Source: Hydractinia symbiolongicarpus (Eukaryota; Cnidaria; Hydrozoa; Anthoathecata; Hydractiniidae). From it: a DNA stretch of 64,000 bases. The stretch spans positions 17,176,001 through 17,240,000 of the forward strand of contig NC_079884.1 in the NCBI RefSeq assembly GCF_029227915.1, written 5' to 3'. The notes beneath the pieces are model-generated. The model searched no databases, had not been told where the DNA came from, and was given only the letters and a program-made list of their open reading frames with translations. Positions within the stretch are counted from its first letter, which is position 1. Each line of letters begins with the position of its first letter. This document shows, in pieces, positions 10,191 through 23,250 of the stretch. The translations under genes and the position numbers were made by a program.

Positions 10191-11225
10191 GAGACATCGG
10201 AGTCCATTGAGAGTGGAAGGACTACACCATTGGTAACCTCCGCAGACACGTGAAACCACGTGATTTACGTCTAAGGCTCTTATTACGCGGTTAAAAGCCA
10301 TGTTACAGTCTTTATGAATCTCTACGAGTACTTGACGGTGTTTTAAGGCAATGGAGCATTGCAAAACGACTTGGGACGTCGTAGCCCATTGAGAGTGGAA
10401 GGACTACACCAATGGTAAAATCCGCAGACACGTGCAGTCACGTGAATTACATGTAAGGCCATTATTAGGCAGCGAAAGGTCATAAAACATCCTTTAGAGA
10501 CGGGTACATTAAGTTGGCGGTTATATTACGCCATGGTGCAATGGAAAACGAATTGGGACGTCATAGTCGAGTGAGAGTTGAAGGACTGGACCAATGGTAA
10601 CCTCCGCAGACACGTGAATCCACGTGATTTACGTCTAAGGCTCTTATTACGCGGTTAAAAGCCATGTTACAGTCTTTATGAACCTGTACGAGTATTTGAC
10701 GGTGTTATAAGGCCATGGAGCATTGGAAAACGACCTGAGACGTAGGAGTCCATTGAGAGTGGAAGGTCTAGACCAATGGTAACCTGTGGAGACAGATGGA
10801 ACCACGTGATTTACGTGTAAGGCGTTTATTAGGCAGTTAATAGCCATGTTACAGTCTTTATAGCCCTGAACATGTAGTTGACGGTGTTATAACGCCATGG
10901 TGTAATGGCAAACGAATTAGGCGGTATAGTCGAATAAGAGTGAAAGGGCTAGACCAATGGTAACCTCTGCAGTCACGTGGAACCACGTAATTTACGTGTA
11001 AGGCCTTTATTACGCGGTTAAAAGACATATTACAGCCTTTATAGACCTGTACGAGTACTTCACGAAGTTATAAGGCCATGGAGCAATGAAAAACGACTTG
11101 AGACCTCGTAGTCCATTGAGGGTTAAGGGACTAGACCAATGGTAAAATGTGGAGACAGGTGGAATCACGTGATTAACGTCTAAGGCTCTTATTACGCGGT
11201 TAAAGCCATGTTACAGTCTTTATAG
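10100..11225. repeat. Dispersed 1.1-kb segment, copy 1 of 3
   Basis: It recurs at offset 26,132 (36,232-37,357). The part from about 10,315 recurs at offset 11,074 (21,389-22,350). Shared marks are gtgagagttgaaggactgg after type I and atgaaaaacgacttgagacc in type E. Confidence 0.78.
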
Positions 11226-11275
11226 TCCCGTACGAGTTTTTGACAGTGTTATAAGGGCATGGAGCATTGGAAAAC

Positions 11276-12990
11276 AACCTGAGTCATCATAGTCCTTTGA
11301 GAGTGGATGGACTAGACCAATGCTAACCTCCGCAGACACGTGAAGCCCCGTTATTTACGTCTAAGGCTCTTATTACGCGGTTAAAAGCCATATTACAGCT
11401 TTTATAGACCTGTACGAGTATTTCACGAAGTTATAAGGCCATGGTGCAATGGAAAACGACTTAAGACCTCTTAGTCCATTGAGGGTTAAACGACTAGACC
11501 AATGGTAAAATGTGGAGACAGGTGGAACCACGTGATTTATGTGTAAGGCCTTTATTACGCGGTTAAAAGCCATGTTACAGTCTTTATAGACCTGGTCATG
11601 GAGCATTGCAAAACGACTTGGGACGTCGTAGTCCATTGAGAGTGGAAGGACTAGACCAATGGTAACTTCCGCAGACACGTGAAACCACGTGACTTACGTC
11701 TAAGGCTCTTATCACGCGGTTAAAAGCCATGTTACAGTCTTTATGAACCTCTACGAGTACTTGACGGTGTTTTAAGGCAATGGACCATTGCAAAACAACT
11801 TGGGACGTCGTAGCCCATTGACAGTGGAAGGACTACACCAATGGTAAAATCCGCAGACACGTGCAGTCACGTGAATTACATGTAAGGCCATTATTAGGCA
11901 GCGAAAGGTCATAAAACATCCTTTAGAGACGGGTAAATGTAGTTGACGGTTATATAACGCCATGGTGCAATGGAAAACGAATTGGGACGTCATAGTCGAG
12001 TAAGAGTGGAAGGACTAGACCAATGGTTACGTCCGCAGACACGTGAAACCACGTGATTTACGTCTAAGGCCTTTATTACGCGGTTAAAAGCAATGGTACA
12101 CTCTTTATAGACCTGTACGAGTATTTAACGGTGTTATAAGGCCATGGAGCATTTGAAAACGACCTGAGACGTCGGAGTCCATTGAGAGTGGAAGGACTAG
12201 ACCAATGGTAACCTGTGGAGACAGGTGGAACCACGTGATTTACGTGCAAGGCCTTTATTACGCAGTTAAAAGCCATATTACAGTGTTTATAGTCCCGTAC
12301 GAGTTTTTGACAGTGTTATAAGGGCATGGAGCATTTGAAAACAACCTGAGTCATCATAGTCCTTTGAGAGTGGACGGACTAGACCAATGGTAACATGTGG
12401 AGACAGGTGGAACAACGTGATTTACGTGTAAGGCCTTTATTAGGCAGTTAATAGCCATGTTACAGTCTTTATAGTCCCGTACGAGTTTTTGAGAGTGTTA
12501 TAAGGGCATGGAGCATTGGAAAACAACCTGAGTCATCATAGTCCTTTGAGAGTGGACGGACTAGACCAATGGTAACCTGTGGAGACAGGTGAAACCACGT
12601 GATTTACGTGTAAGGCCTTTATTACGCAGTTAAAGGCCATGTTACAGTCTTTATAGACCTGTACAATTATTTCACGAAGTTATAAGGCCATGTAGCATTG
12701 CAAAACGACTTGGAACGTCGTAGTCCATTGAGAGCGGAAGGACTAGACCAATGGTAACCTCCGCAGACACGTGAAACCACGTGATTTACGTCTAAGGCTC
12801 TTATTACGCAGTTAAAAGCCATGTTACAGTCTTTATGAACCTGTACGAGTATTTGACGGTGTTATAAGGCCATGGAGCATTGGAAAACGACCTGAGACGT
12901 CGGAGTCCATTGAGAGTGGAAGGTTTAGACCAATGGTAAGCTGTGCAGACAGGTGGAACCACGTGATTTACGTGTAAGGCCGATATTACG
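11276..12990. repeat. Mosaic satellite stretch with repeated C and D monomers
   Basis: About nine monomers with no single long match that I could see. It includes J, E/F, a 157-bp truncated monomer at 11.595 kb, H-I at 11.7-11.95 kb, and three monomers with type C right halves near 12.3, 12.5 and 13.0 kb. No gene or unique sequence. Confidence 0.6.
11594..11598. repeat. 25-bp deletion inside a monomer
   Basis: The sequence reads tatagacctg directly followed by gtcatggagcattgc. The sister copy near 13.57 kb has 25 extra bases between them, so this monomer is about 157 bp. It shifts the local phase of all later monomers. Confidence 0.8.
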
Positions 12991-14165
12991 CAGTTAAAAA
13001 CCATGTTACAGTCTTTATAGTCCCGTACGAGATTTTGAGAGTGTTATAAGGGCATGGAGCATTGGAAAACAACCTGAGTCATCATAGTCCTTTGAGAGTG
13101 GACGGACTAGACCAATGGTAACCTGTGGAGACAGGTGGAACAACGTCATTTACGTGTAAGGCCTTTATTAGGCAGTCAATAGCCATGTTACAGTCTTTAT
13201 AGCCCTGAACATGTAGTTGACGGTGTTATAATGCCATGGTGTAATGGCAAACGAATTAGGCGGTATAGTCGAATAAGAGTGAAAGGGCTAGACCAATGGT
13301 AACCTCCGCAGTCACGTGGAACCACTTAATTTACGTGTAAGGCCTTTATTACGCGGTTAAAAGACATAATACAGCCTTTATAGACCTGTACGAGTATTTC
13401 ACGAAGTTATGAGGCCATGGGGCAATGGAAAACGACTTGAGACCTCGTAGTCCATTGAGGGTTAAAGGACTAGACCAATGGTAAAATGTGGAGACAGGTG
13501 GAACTACGTGATTTATGTGTAAGGCCTTTATTACGCGTTTAAAAGCCATGTTACAGTCTTTATAGACCTGTACGATTAGTTCACAAAGTTATAAGGTCAT
13601 GGAGCATTGCAAAACGACTTGGGACGTCGTAGTCCATTGAGAGTGGAAGGACTAGACCAATGGTAACTTCCGCAGACACGTGAAACCACGTGACTTACGT
13701 CTAAGGCTCTTATTACGCGGTTAAAAGCCATGTTACAGCTTTTGTAGACCTGTACGAGTATTTCACGAAGTTATAAGGCCATGGCGCAATGGAAAACGAA
13801 TTGGGACGTCATCGTTGAGTAAGAGTGGAAGGACTAGACCAATGCTAACCTCCGCAGACACGTGAAGCCCCGTTATTTACGTCTAAGGCTCTTATTGCGC
13901 GGTTAAAAACCATATTACAGCCTTTATAGACCTGTACGAGTATTTCACGAAGTTATAAGGCCATGGAGCAATGGAAAACGACTTGGGACGTCGTAGTCCA
14001 TTGAGAGTGGAAAGACTAGACCAATGGCAACTTCCGCAGACACGTGAAACAACGTGATTTACGTCTAAGGCTCTTATTACGCGGTTAAAAGCCATGTTAC
14101 AGTCTTTATGAACCTCTACGAGTACTTGACGGTGTTTTAAGGCAATGGAGCATTGCAAAACGACT
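12990..14165. repeat. 1.18-kb segment, copy 1 (partner at 58.1 kb)
   Basis: The same order of C, D, E (with gttatgaggccatggggcaa), F, J and H recurs at 58,105-59,280, offset 45,115. That makes it the most widely separated close pair I found. Confidence 0.72.
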
Positions 14166-15335
14166 TGGGACGTCGTAGTCCATTGAGAGTGGAAGGACTA
14201 GACCAATGGTAACCTCCGCAGACACGTGAAACCACGTGATTTACGTGTAAGGCCTTTATTAGGCAGTTAATAGCCATGTTACAGTCTTTATAGCCCTGAA
14301 CATGTAGTTGACGGTGTTATAACGCCATGGTGTAATGGCAAACGATATAGGCGGTATAGTCGAATAAGAGTGAAAGTGCTAGACCAATGGTAACCTCCGC
14401 AGTCACGTGGAACCACGTGATTTACGTCTAAGGCTCTTATTACGCGGTTAAAAGCAATGTTACAGTCTTTATGAACCTGTACGAGTATTTGACGGTGTTA
14501 TAAGGCCATGGAGCATTGTAAAAAACGACCTGAGACGTCGGAGTCCATTGAGAGTGGAAGGACTAGACCAATGGTAACCTGTGGAGACAGGTGAAACCAC
14601 GTGATTAACGCGTAAGGCCTTGATTGCGCAGTTAAAGGCCATGTTACAGTCTTTATAGATCTGTACGATTATTTCACGACGTTATAAGGCCATGTAGCAT
14701 TGCAAAACGACTTGGGACGTCGTAGTCCATTGAGAGTGGAAGGACTAGGCCAATGGTAACCTCCGCAGTCACGTGGAACCACGTAATTTACGTGTAAGGC
14801 CTTTATTACGCGGTTAAAAGACATATTACAGCCTTTATAGACCTGTACGAGTATTTCACGAAGTTATAAGGCCATGGAGCATTGGGAAACGACTTAAGAC
14901 CTCGTAGTCCATTGAGGGTTAAAGGACTAGACCAATGGTAAAATGTGGAGACAGGTGGAACCACGTGATTTACGTTTAAGGCCTTTATTACGCAGTTAAA
15001 AGCCATGTTACAGTCTTTATAGTCCCGTACAAGTTTTTGCCAGTGTTATAAGGCCATGGAGCATTGGAAAACGACCTGAGACGTCGGAGTCCATTGAGAG
15101 TGGAAGGTCTAGACCAATGGTAACCTGTGGAGACAGGTGGAACCACGTGATTTACGTGTAAGGCCTTTATTAGGCAGTTAATAGCCATGTTACAGTCTTT
15201 ATAGCCCTGAACATGTAGTTGACGGTGTTATAACGCAATGGTGTAATGGCAAACGAATTAGGCGGTATAGTCGAATAAGAGTGAAAGGGCTAGACCAATG
15301 GTAACCTCCGCAGTCACGTGAAACCACGTAATTTA
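14166..15335. repeat. Mosaic stretch between duplicated blocks
   Basis: D, B (184 bp), A, E and C monomers. It matches about 41.75-42.85 kb, 59.4-60.4 kb and 63.1-64.0 kb in order. The E and tttttgccagtg C monomers are the same pair seen in those places. No gene seen. Confidence 0.65.
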
Positions 15336-18300
15336 CGTGTAAGGCCTTTATTACGCGGTTAAAAGACATATTACAGCCTTTATAGACCTGTACGAGTATT
15401 TCACGAAGTTATAAGGCCAAGGAGCAATGAAAAACGACTTGGGACGTCGTAGTCCATTGAGAGTGGAAGGACTAGACCAATGGTAACTTCTGCAGACACG
15501 TGAAACAACGTGATTTACGTCTAAGGCTCTTATTACGCGGTTAAAAGCCATGTTACAGTCTTTATGAACCTCTACGAGTACTTGACGGTGTTTTAAGGCA
15601 ATGGAGCATTGCAAAACGACTTGGGACGTCGTAGCACATTGAAGTGGAAGGACTACACCAATGGTAAAATCCGCAGACACGTGCAGTCACGTGAATTACA
15701 TGTAAGGCCATTATTAGGCAGCGAAAGGTCATAAAACATCCTTTAGAGACGGGTACATGTAGTTGGCGGTTATATTACGCCATGGTGCAATGGAAAACGA
15801 ATTGGGACGTCATAGTCGAGTGAGAGTTGAAGGACTTGACCAATGGTAACCTCCGCAGACACGTGAAACCTCGTGATTTTCGTCTAAGGCCTTTATTACG
15901 CAGTTAATGGCCATGTTACAGTCTTTATAAACCTGTACGATTATTTCACGAAGTTATAAGGCCATGTAGCATTGCAAAACGACTTGGGACGTCGTAGTCC
16001 ATTGAGAGTGGAAGGACTAGACCAATGGTAACCTCCGCAGACACGTGAATCCACGTGATTTACGTCTAAGGCTCTTATTACGCGGTTAAAAGCCATGTTA
16101 CAGTCTTTATGAACCTGTACGAGTATTTGACGGTGTTAAAAGGCCATGGAGCATTGGAAAACGACCTGAGACGTAGGAGTCCATTGAGAGTGGAAGGTCT
16201 AGATCAATGGTAACCTGTGGAGACAGGTGGAACCACGTGATTTACGTCTAAGGCCTTTATTACGCAGTTAATGGCCATGTTACAGTCTTTATAAACCTGT
16301 ACGATTATTTCACGAAGTTATAAGGCCATGTAGCAATGCAAAACGACTTGGGACGTCGTAGTCCATTGAGAGTGGAAGGACTAGACCATTGGTAACCTCC
16401 GCAGACACGTGAATCCACGTGATTTACGTCTAAGGCTCTTATTACGCGGTTAAAAGCCATGTTACAGTCTTTATGAACCTGTACGAGTATTTGACGGTGT
16501 TATAAGGCCATGGAGCATTGGAAAACGACCTGAGACGTAGGATTCCATTGAGAGTGGAAGGTCTAGACCAATGGTAACCTGTGGAGACAGGTGGAACCAC
16601 GTGATTTACGTGTAAGGCGTTTATTAGGCAGTTAATAGCCATGTTACAGTCTTTATAGCCCTGAATATGTAGTTGACGGTGTTATAACGCCATGGTGTAA
16701 TGGCAAACGAATTAGGCGGTATAGTCGAGTAAGAGTGGAAGGACTAGACCAATGGTTACCTCCGCAGACACGTGGAACCACGTAATTTACGTGTAAGGCC
16801 TTTACTACGCGGTTAAAAGACATATTACAGCCTTTACAGACCTGTACGAGTATTTCACGAAGTTATAAGGCCATGGAGCAATGGAAAACGACTTGAGACC
16901 TCGTAGTCCATTGAGGGTTAAAGGACTAGACCAATGGTAAAACGTGGAGACAGGTGGAACCACGTGATTTATGTGTAAGGCTTTATTACGCGGGTAAAAG
17001 CCATGTTACAGTCTTTATAGACCTGTACGATTATTTCACGAAGTTATAAGGGCATGGAGCATTGCAAAACGACTTAGGACGTCATCGTTGAGTAAGAGTG
17101 GAAGGACTAGACCAATGGTAACCTCCGCAGACACGTGAAACCACGTGATTTACGTCTAAGGCTCTTATTACGCGGTTAAAGGCCATGTTACAGCCTTTAT
17201 AAACCTCTACGAGTACTTGACGGTGTTATAAGGCCATGGAGCATTGGAAAACGACCTGAGACGTCGGAGTCCATTGAGAGTGGAAGGTCTAGACCAATGG
17301 TAACCTGTGGAGACAGGTGGAACCACGTGATTTACGTGTAAGGCCGTTATTACGCAGTTAAAAGCCATGTTACAGTCTTTATAGACCCGTACGAGTTTTT
17401 GAGAGTGTTATAAGGGCATGGAGCAATGGAAAACAACCTGAGTCATCATAGTTCTTTGAGAGTGGACGGACTAGACCAATGGTAACATGTGGAGACAGGT
17501 GGAACAACGTGATTTACGTGTAAGGCCTTTATTAGGCAGTTAATAGCCATGTTACAGTCTTTATAGCCCTGAACATGTAGTTGAAGGTGTTATAACGCCA
17601 TGGTGTAATGGCAAACGAATTAGGCGGTATAGTCGAATAAGAGTGAAAGGGCCAGACCAATGGTAACCTTCGCAGTCACGTGGAACCATGTAATTTACGT
17701 GTAAGGCCTTTATTACGCGGTTAAAAGACATATTCAGCCTTTATAGACCTGTACGAGTATTTCACGAAGTTATAAGGCCATGGAGCATTGTAAAAAACGA
17801 CCTGAGACGTCGGAGTCCATTGAGAGTGGAAGGACTAGACCAATGGTAACCTGTGGAGACAGGTGAAACTTGTGATTTACGTGTAAGGCCTTTATTACGC
17901 AGTTAAAGGCCATGTTACAGTCTTTATAGACCTGTACGATTATTTCACGAAGTTATAAGACCATGTAGCATTGCAAAACGACTTGGGACGTCATCGTTGA
18001 GTAAGAGTGGAAGGACTAGACCAATGGTAACCTCCGCAGACACGTGGAACCACGTAATTTACGTGTAAGGCCTTTATTACGCGGTTAAAAGACATATTAC
18101 AGCCTTTATAGACCTGTACGAGTATTTCACGAAGTTATAAGGCCATGGAGCAATGGAAAACGACTTGAGACCTCGTAGTCCATTGAGGTTTAAAGGACTA
18201 GACCAATGGAAAAATGTGGAGACAGGTGGAACCACGCGATTTATGCGTAAGGCATTTATTACGCGGTTAAAAGCCATATTACAGCCTTTATAAACCTGTA

Positions 18301-20645
18301 CGAGTATTTCACGAAGTTATAAGGTCATGGCGCAATGGAAAACGAATTGGGACGTCATCGTTGAGTAAGAGTGGAAGGACTAGACCAATGCTAACCTCCG
18401 CAGACACGTGAAGCCCTGTTATTTACGTCTAAAGCTCTTATTACGCGGTTAAAAACCATATTACAGCCTTTATAGACCTGTACGAGTATTTTACAAAGTT
18501 ATAAGGCCATGGAGCAATGGAAAACGACTTGGGACGTCGTAGTCCATTGAGATTGGAAGGACTAGACCAATGGTAACTTCTGCAGACACGTGAAACAACG
18601 TGATTTACGTCTAAGGCTCTTATTACGCGGTTAAAAGCCATGTTACAGTCTTTATGAACCTCTACGAGTACTTGACGGTGTTTTAAGGCAATGGAGCATT
18701 GCAAAACGACTTGGGACGTCGTAGCCCATTGAGAGTGGAAGGACTACACCAATGGTAAAATCTGCAGACACGTGCAGTCACGTGAATTACATGTAAGGCC
18801 ATTATTAGGTAGTGGAAAGGTCATAAAACATCCTTTAGAGACGGGTACATGTAGTTGGCGGTTTTATTACGCCATGGTGCAATGGAGAACAAATTGGGAC
18901 GTCATAGTCGAGTAAGAGTGGAAGGACTAGACCAATGGTTACCTCCGCAGACACGTGAAACCACGTGATTTACGTCTAAAGCTCTAATTACGCGGTTAAA
19001 AGCCATGTTACAGTCTTTATGAACCTGTACGAGTATTTGACGGTGTTATAAGGCCATGGAGCATTGTAAAAAACGACCTGAGACGTCGGAGTCCATTGAG
19101 AGTGGAAGGACTAGACCAATGGTAACCTGTGGAGACAGGTGAAACCACGTGATTTGCGTGTAAGGCCTTTATTACGCAGTTAAAGGCCATGTTACAGTCT
19201 TTATAGACCTGTACGTCTATTTCACGAAGTCATAAGGCCATGTAGCATTGCAAAACGACTTGGGACGTCATCGTTGAGTAAGAATGGAAGGACTAGACCA
19301 ATGGTAACCTCCGCAGACACGTGGAACCACGTAATTTACGTGTGAGGCCTTTATTACGCGGTTAAAAGACATATTACAGCCTTTATAGACCTGCACGAGT
19401 ATTTCACGAAGTTATAAGGCCATGGAGCAATGGAAAACGACTTGAGTCCTCGTAGTCCATTGAGGGTTAAAGGACTAGACCAATGGTAAAATGTGGAGAC
19501 AGGTGGAACCACGTGATTTATGTGTAAGGCCTTTATTACGCGGGTAAAAGCCATGTTACAGTCTTTATAGACCTGTACGATTATTTCACGATGTTATAAG
19601 GGCATGGAGCATTGCAAAACGACTTAGGACGTCATCGTTGAGTAAGAGTGGAAGGACTAGACCAATGGTAACCTCCGCAGACACGTGAAACCACGTGATT
19701 TACGTCTAAGGCTCTTATTACGCGGTTAAAGGCCATGTTACAGCCTTTATGAACCTCTACGAGTACTTGACGGTGTTATAAGGCCATGGAGCATTGGAAA
19801 ACGACCTGAGACATCGGAGTCCATTGAGAGTGGAAGGACTAGACCAATGGTAACCTGTGGAGACAGGTGAAACCACGTGATTTAGGTGTAAGGCCTTTAT
19901 TACGCAGTTAAAGGCCATGTTACAGTCTTTATAGACCTGTACGATTATTTCACGAAGTTATAAGACCATGTAGCATTGCAAAACGACTTGGGACGTCATC
20001 GTTGAGTAAGAGTGGAAGGACTAGACCAATGGTAACCTCCGCAGACACGTGAAGCCCTGTTATTTACGTCTAAAGCTCTTATTACGCGGTTAAAAACCAT
20101 ATTACAGCCTTTATAGACCTGTACGAGTATTTCACAAAGTTATAAGGCCATGGAGCAATGGAAAACGACTTGGGACGTCGTAGTCCATTGAGATTGGAAG
20201 GACTAGACCAATGGTAACTTCTGCAGACACGTGAAACAACGTGATTTACGTCTAAGGCTCTTATTACGCGGTTAAAAGCCATGTTACAGTCTTTATGAAC
20301 CTCTACGAGTACTTGACGGTGTTTTAAGGCAATGGAGCATTTCAAAACGACTTGGGACGTCGTAGCCCATTGAGAGTGGAAGGACTACACCAATGGTAAA
20401 ATCCGCAGACACGTGCAGTCACGTGAATTACATGTAAGGCCATTATTAGGTAGTGGAAAGGTCATAAAACATCCTTTAGAGACGGGTACATGTAGTTGGC
20501 GGTTTTATTACGCCATGGTGCAATGGAAAACGAATTGGGACGTCATAGTCGAGTAAGAGTGGAAGGACTAGACCAATGGTTACCTCCGCAGACACGTGAA
20601 ACCACGTGATTTACGTCTAAAGCTCTAATTACGCGGTTAAAAGCC
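15335..20645. repeat. Long segmental duplication, copy 2
   Basis: This is the partner of 1,160-6,620. It ends abruptly near 20,645: within one monomer the sequence switches from matching about 6,465 to matching about 6,838. Two monomers (366 bases) are therefore missing relative to copy 1. Upstream, 14.75-15.3 kb holds about three monomers with no counterpart in copy 1. Confidence 0.85.
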
Positions 20646-22350
20646 ATATTACAGCCTTTATAGACCTGTACGAGTATTTCACGAAGTTATAAGGCCATGG
20701 AGCAATGGAAAACGACTTGAGTCCTCGTAGTCCATTGAGGGTTAAAGGACTAGACCAATGGTAAAATGTGGAGACAGGTGGAACCACGTGATTTATGTGT
20801 AAGGCCTTTATTACGCGGGTAAAAGCCATGTTACAGTCTTTATAGACCTGTACGATTATTTCACGATGTTATAAGGGCATGGAGCATTGCAAAACGACTT
20901 AGGACGTCATCGTTGAGTAAGAGTGGAAGGACTAGACCAATGGTAACCTCCGCAGACACGTGAAACCACGTGATTTACGTCTAAGGCTCTTATTACGCGG
21001 TTAAAGGCCATGTTACAGCCTTTATGAACCTCTACGAGTACTTGACGGTGTTATAAGGCCATGGAGCATTGGAAAACGACCTGAGACATCGGAGTCCATT
21101 GAGAGTGGAAGGACTAGACCAATGGTAACCTGTGGAGACAGGTGAAACCACGTGATTTACGTGTAAGGCCTTTATTACGCAGTTAAAGGCCATGTTACAG
21201 TCTTTATAGACCTGTACGATTATTTCACGAAGTTATAAGACCATGTAGCATTGCAAAACGACTTGGGACGTCATCGTTGAGTAAGAGTGGAAGGACTAGA
21301 CCAATGGTAACCTCCGCAGACACGTGAAGTCCTGTTATTTACGTCTAAAGCTCTTATTACGCGGTTAAAAACCATATTACAGCCTTTATGAACCTCTACG
21401 AGTACTTGACGGTGTTTTAAGGCAATGGAGCATTGCAAAACGACTTGGGACGTCGTAGCCCATTGAGAGTGGAAGGACTACACCAATGGTAAAATCCGCA
21501 GACACGTGCAGTCACGTGAATTACATGTAAGGCCATTATTAGGCAGCGAAAGGTCATAAAACATCCTTTAGAGACGGGTACATGTAGTTGGCGGTTATAT
21601 TACGCCATGGTGCAATGGAAAACGAATTGGGACGTCATAGTCGAGTGAGAGTTGAAGGACTGGACCAATGGTAACCTCCGCAGACACGTGAATCCACGTG
21701 ATTTACGTCTAAGGCTCTTATTACGCGGTTAAAAGCCATGTTACAGTCTTTATGAACCTGTACGAGTATTTGACGGTGTTATAAGGCCATGGAGCATTGG
21801 AAAACGACCTGAGACGTAGGAGTCCATTGAGAGTGGAAGGTCTAGACCAATGGTAACCTGTGGAGACAGGTGGAACCACGTGATTTACGTGTAAGGCGTT
21901 TATTAGGCAGTTAATAGCCATGTTACAGTCTTTATAGCCCTGAACATGTAGTTGACGGTGTTATAACGCCATGGTGTAATGGCAAACGAATTAGGCGGTA
22001 TAGTCGAATAAGAGTGAAAGGGCTAGACCAATGGTAACCTCTGCAGTCACGTGGAACCACGTAATTTACGTGTAAGGCCTTTATTACGCGGTTAAAAGAC
22101 ATATTACAGCCTTTATAGACCTGTACGAGTATTTCACGAAGTTATAAGGCCATGGAGCAATGAAAAACGACTTGAGACCTCGTAGTCCATTGAGGGTTAA
22201 GGGACTAGACCATTGGTAAAATGTGGAGACAGGTGGAACCACGTGATTAACGTCTAAGGCTCTTATTACGCGGTTAAAAGCCATGTTACAGTCTTTATAG
22301 TCCCGTACGAGTTTTTGACAGTGTTATAAGGGCATGGAGCATTGGAAAAT
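20645..22350. repeat. Patchwork of short copied segments, with dispersed segment copy 2 from 21,389
   Basis: 20,645-20,880 follows about 6,838-7,073. 20,880-21,388 follows about 5,430-5,938 (offset 15,450). 21,389-22,350 follows 10,315-11,276 (offset 11,074). The switches lie inside monomers in the conserved core. No foreign sequence sits at the junctions. Confidence 0.72.
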
Positions 22351-23250
22351 GACTTGAGACCTCGTAGTCCATTGTAGGTTAAAGGACTAGACCAATGGTA
22401 AAATGTGGAGACAGGTGGAACCACGTGATTTATGTGTAAGGCCTTTATTACGCTGGTAAAAGCCATGTTACAGTCTTTATAGTCCCGTACGAGTTTTTGA
22501 CAGTGTTATAAGGGCATGGAGCATTGGAAAACAACCTGAGCCATCATAGTCCTTTGAGAGTGGACGATGGTAACCTCCGCAGACACGTGAAACCCCGTTA
22601 TTTACGTCTAAGGCTCTTATTACGCGGTTAAAAGCCGTATTGCAGCCTTTATAGACCTGTACGAGTATTTCACGAAGTTATAAGGCCATGGAGCAATGGA
22701 AAACGACTTGGGACGTCGTAGCCCATTGAAAGTGGAAGGACTAGACCAATGGTAACTTCCGCAGACACGTGAAACAACGTGACTTACGTCTAAGGCTCTT
22801 ATTACGCGGTTAAAAGCCATTTTACAGTCTTTATGAACCTCTACGAGTACTTGACGGTGTTTTAAGGCAATGGAGCATTGCAAAACAACTTGGGACGTCG
22901 TAGCCCATTGAGAGTGGAAGGACTACATCAATGGTAAAATCCGCAGACACGTGCAGTCACGTGAATTACATGTAAGGCCATTATTAGGCAGCGAAAGGTC
23001 ATAAAACATCCTTTAGAGACGGGTACATGTAGTTGGCGGCTATATAACGCCTTGGTGGAATGGAAAACGAATTGGGACGTCATCGTTGAGTAAGAGTGGA
23101 AGGACTAGACCAATGGTAACCTCTGCAGACACGTGAAACCACGTGATTTACGTCTAAGGCTCTTATTACGCGGTTAAAGGCCATGTTACAGTCTTTATAG
23201 ACCTGTACGTCTATTTCACGAAGTCATAAGGCCATGTAGCATTGCAAAAC
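22350..23250. repeat. Mosaic satellite stretch with a 10-bp deletion
   Basis: C-type halves, J/E, H and I monomers. Near 22,567 the text reads gagtggacgatggtaacc where other copies have ten more bases (gactagacca). No gene seen. Confidence 0.65.
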
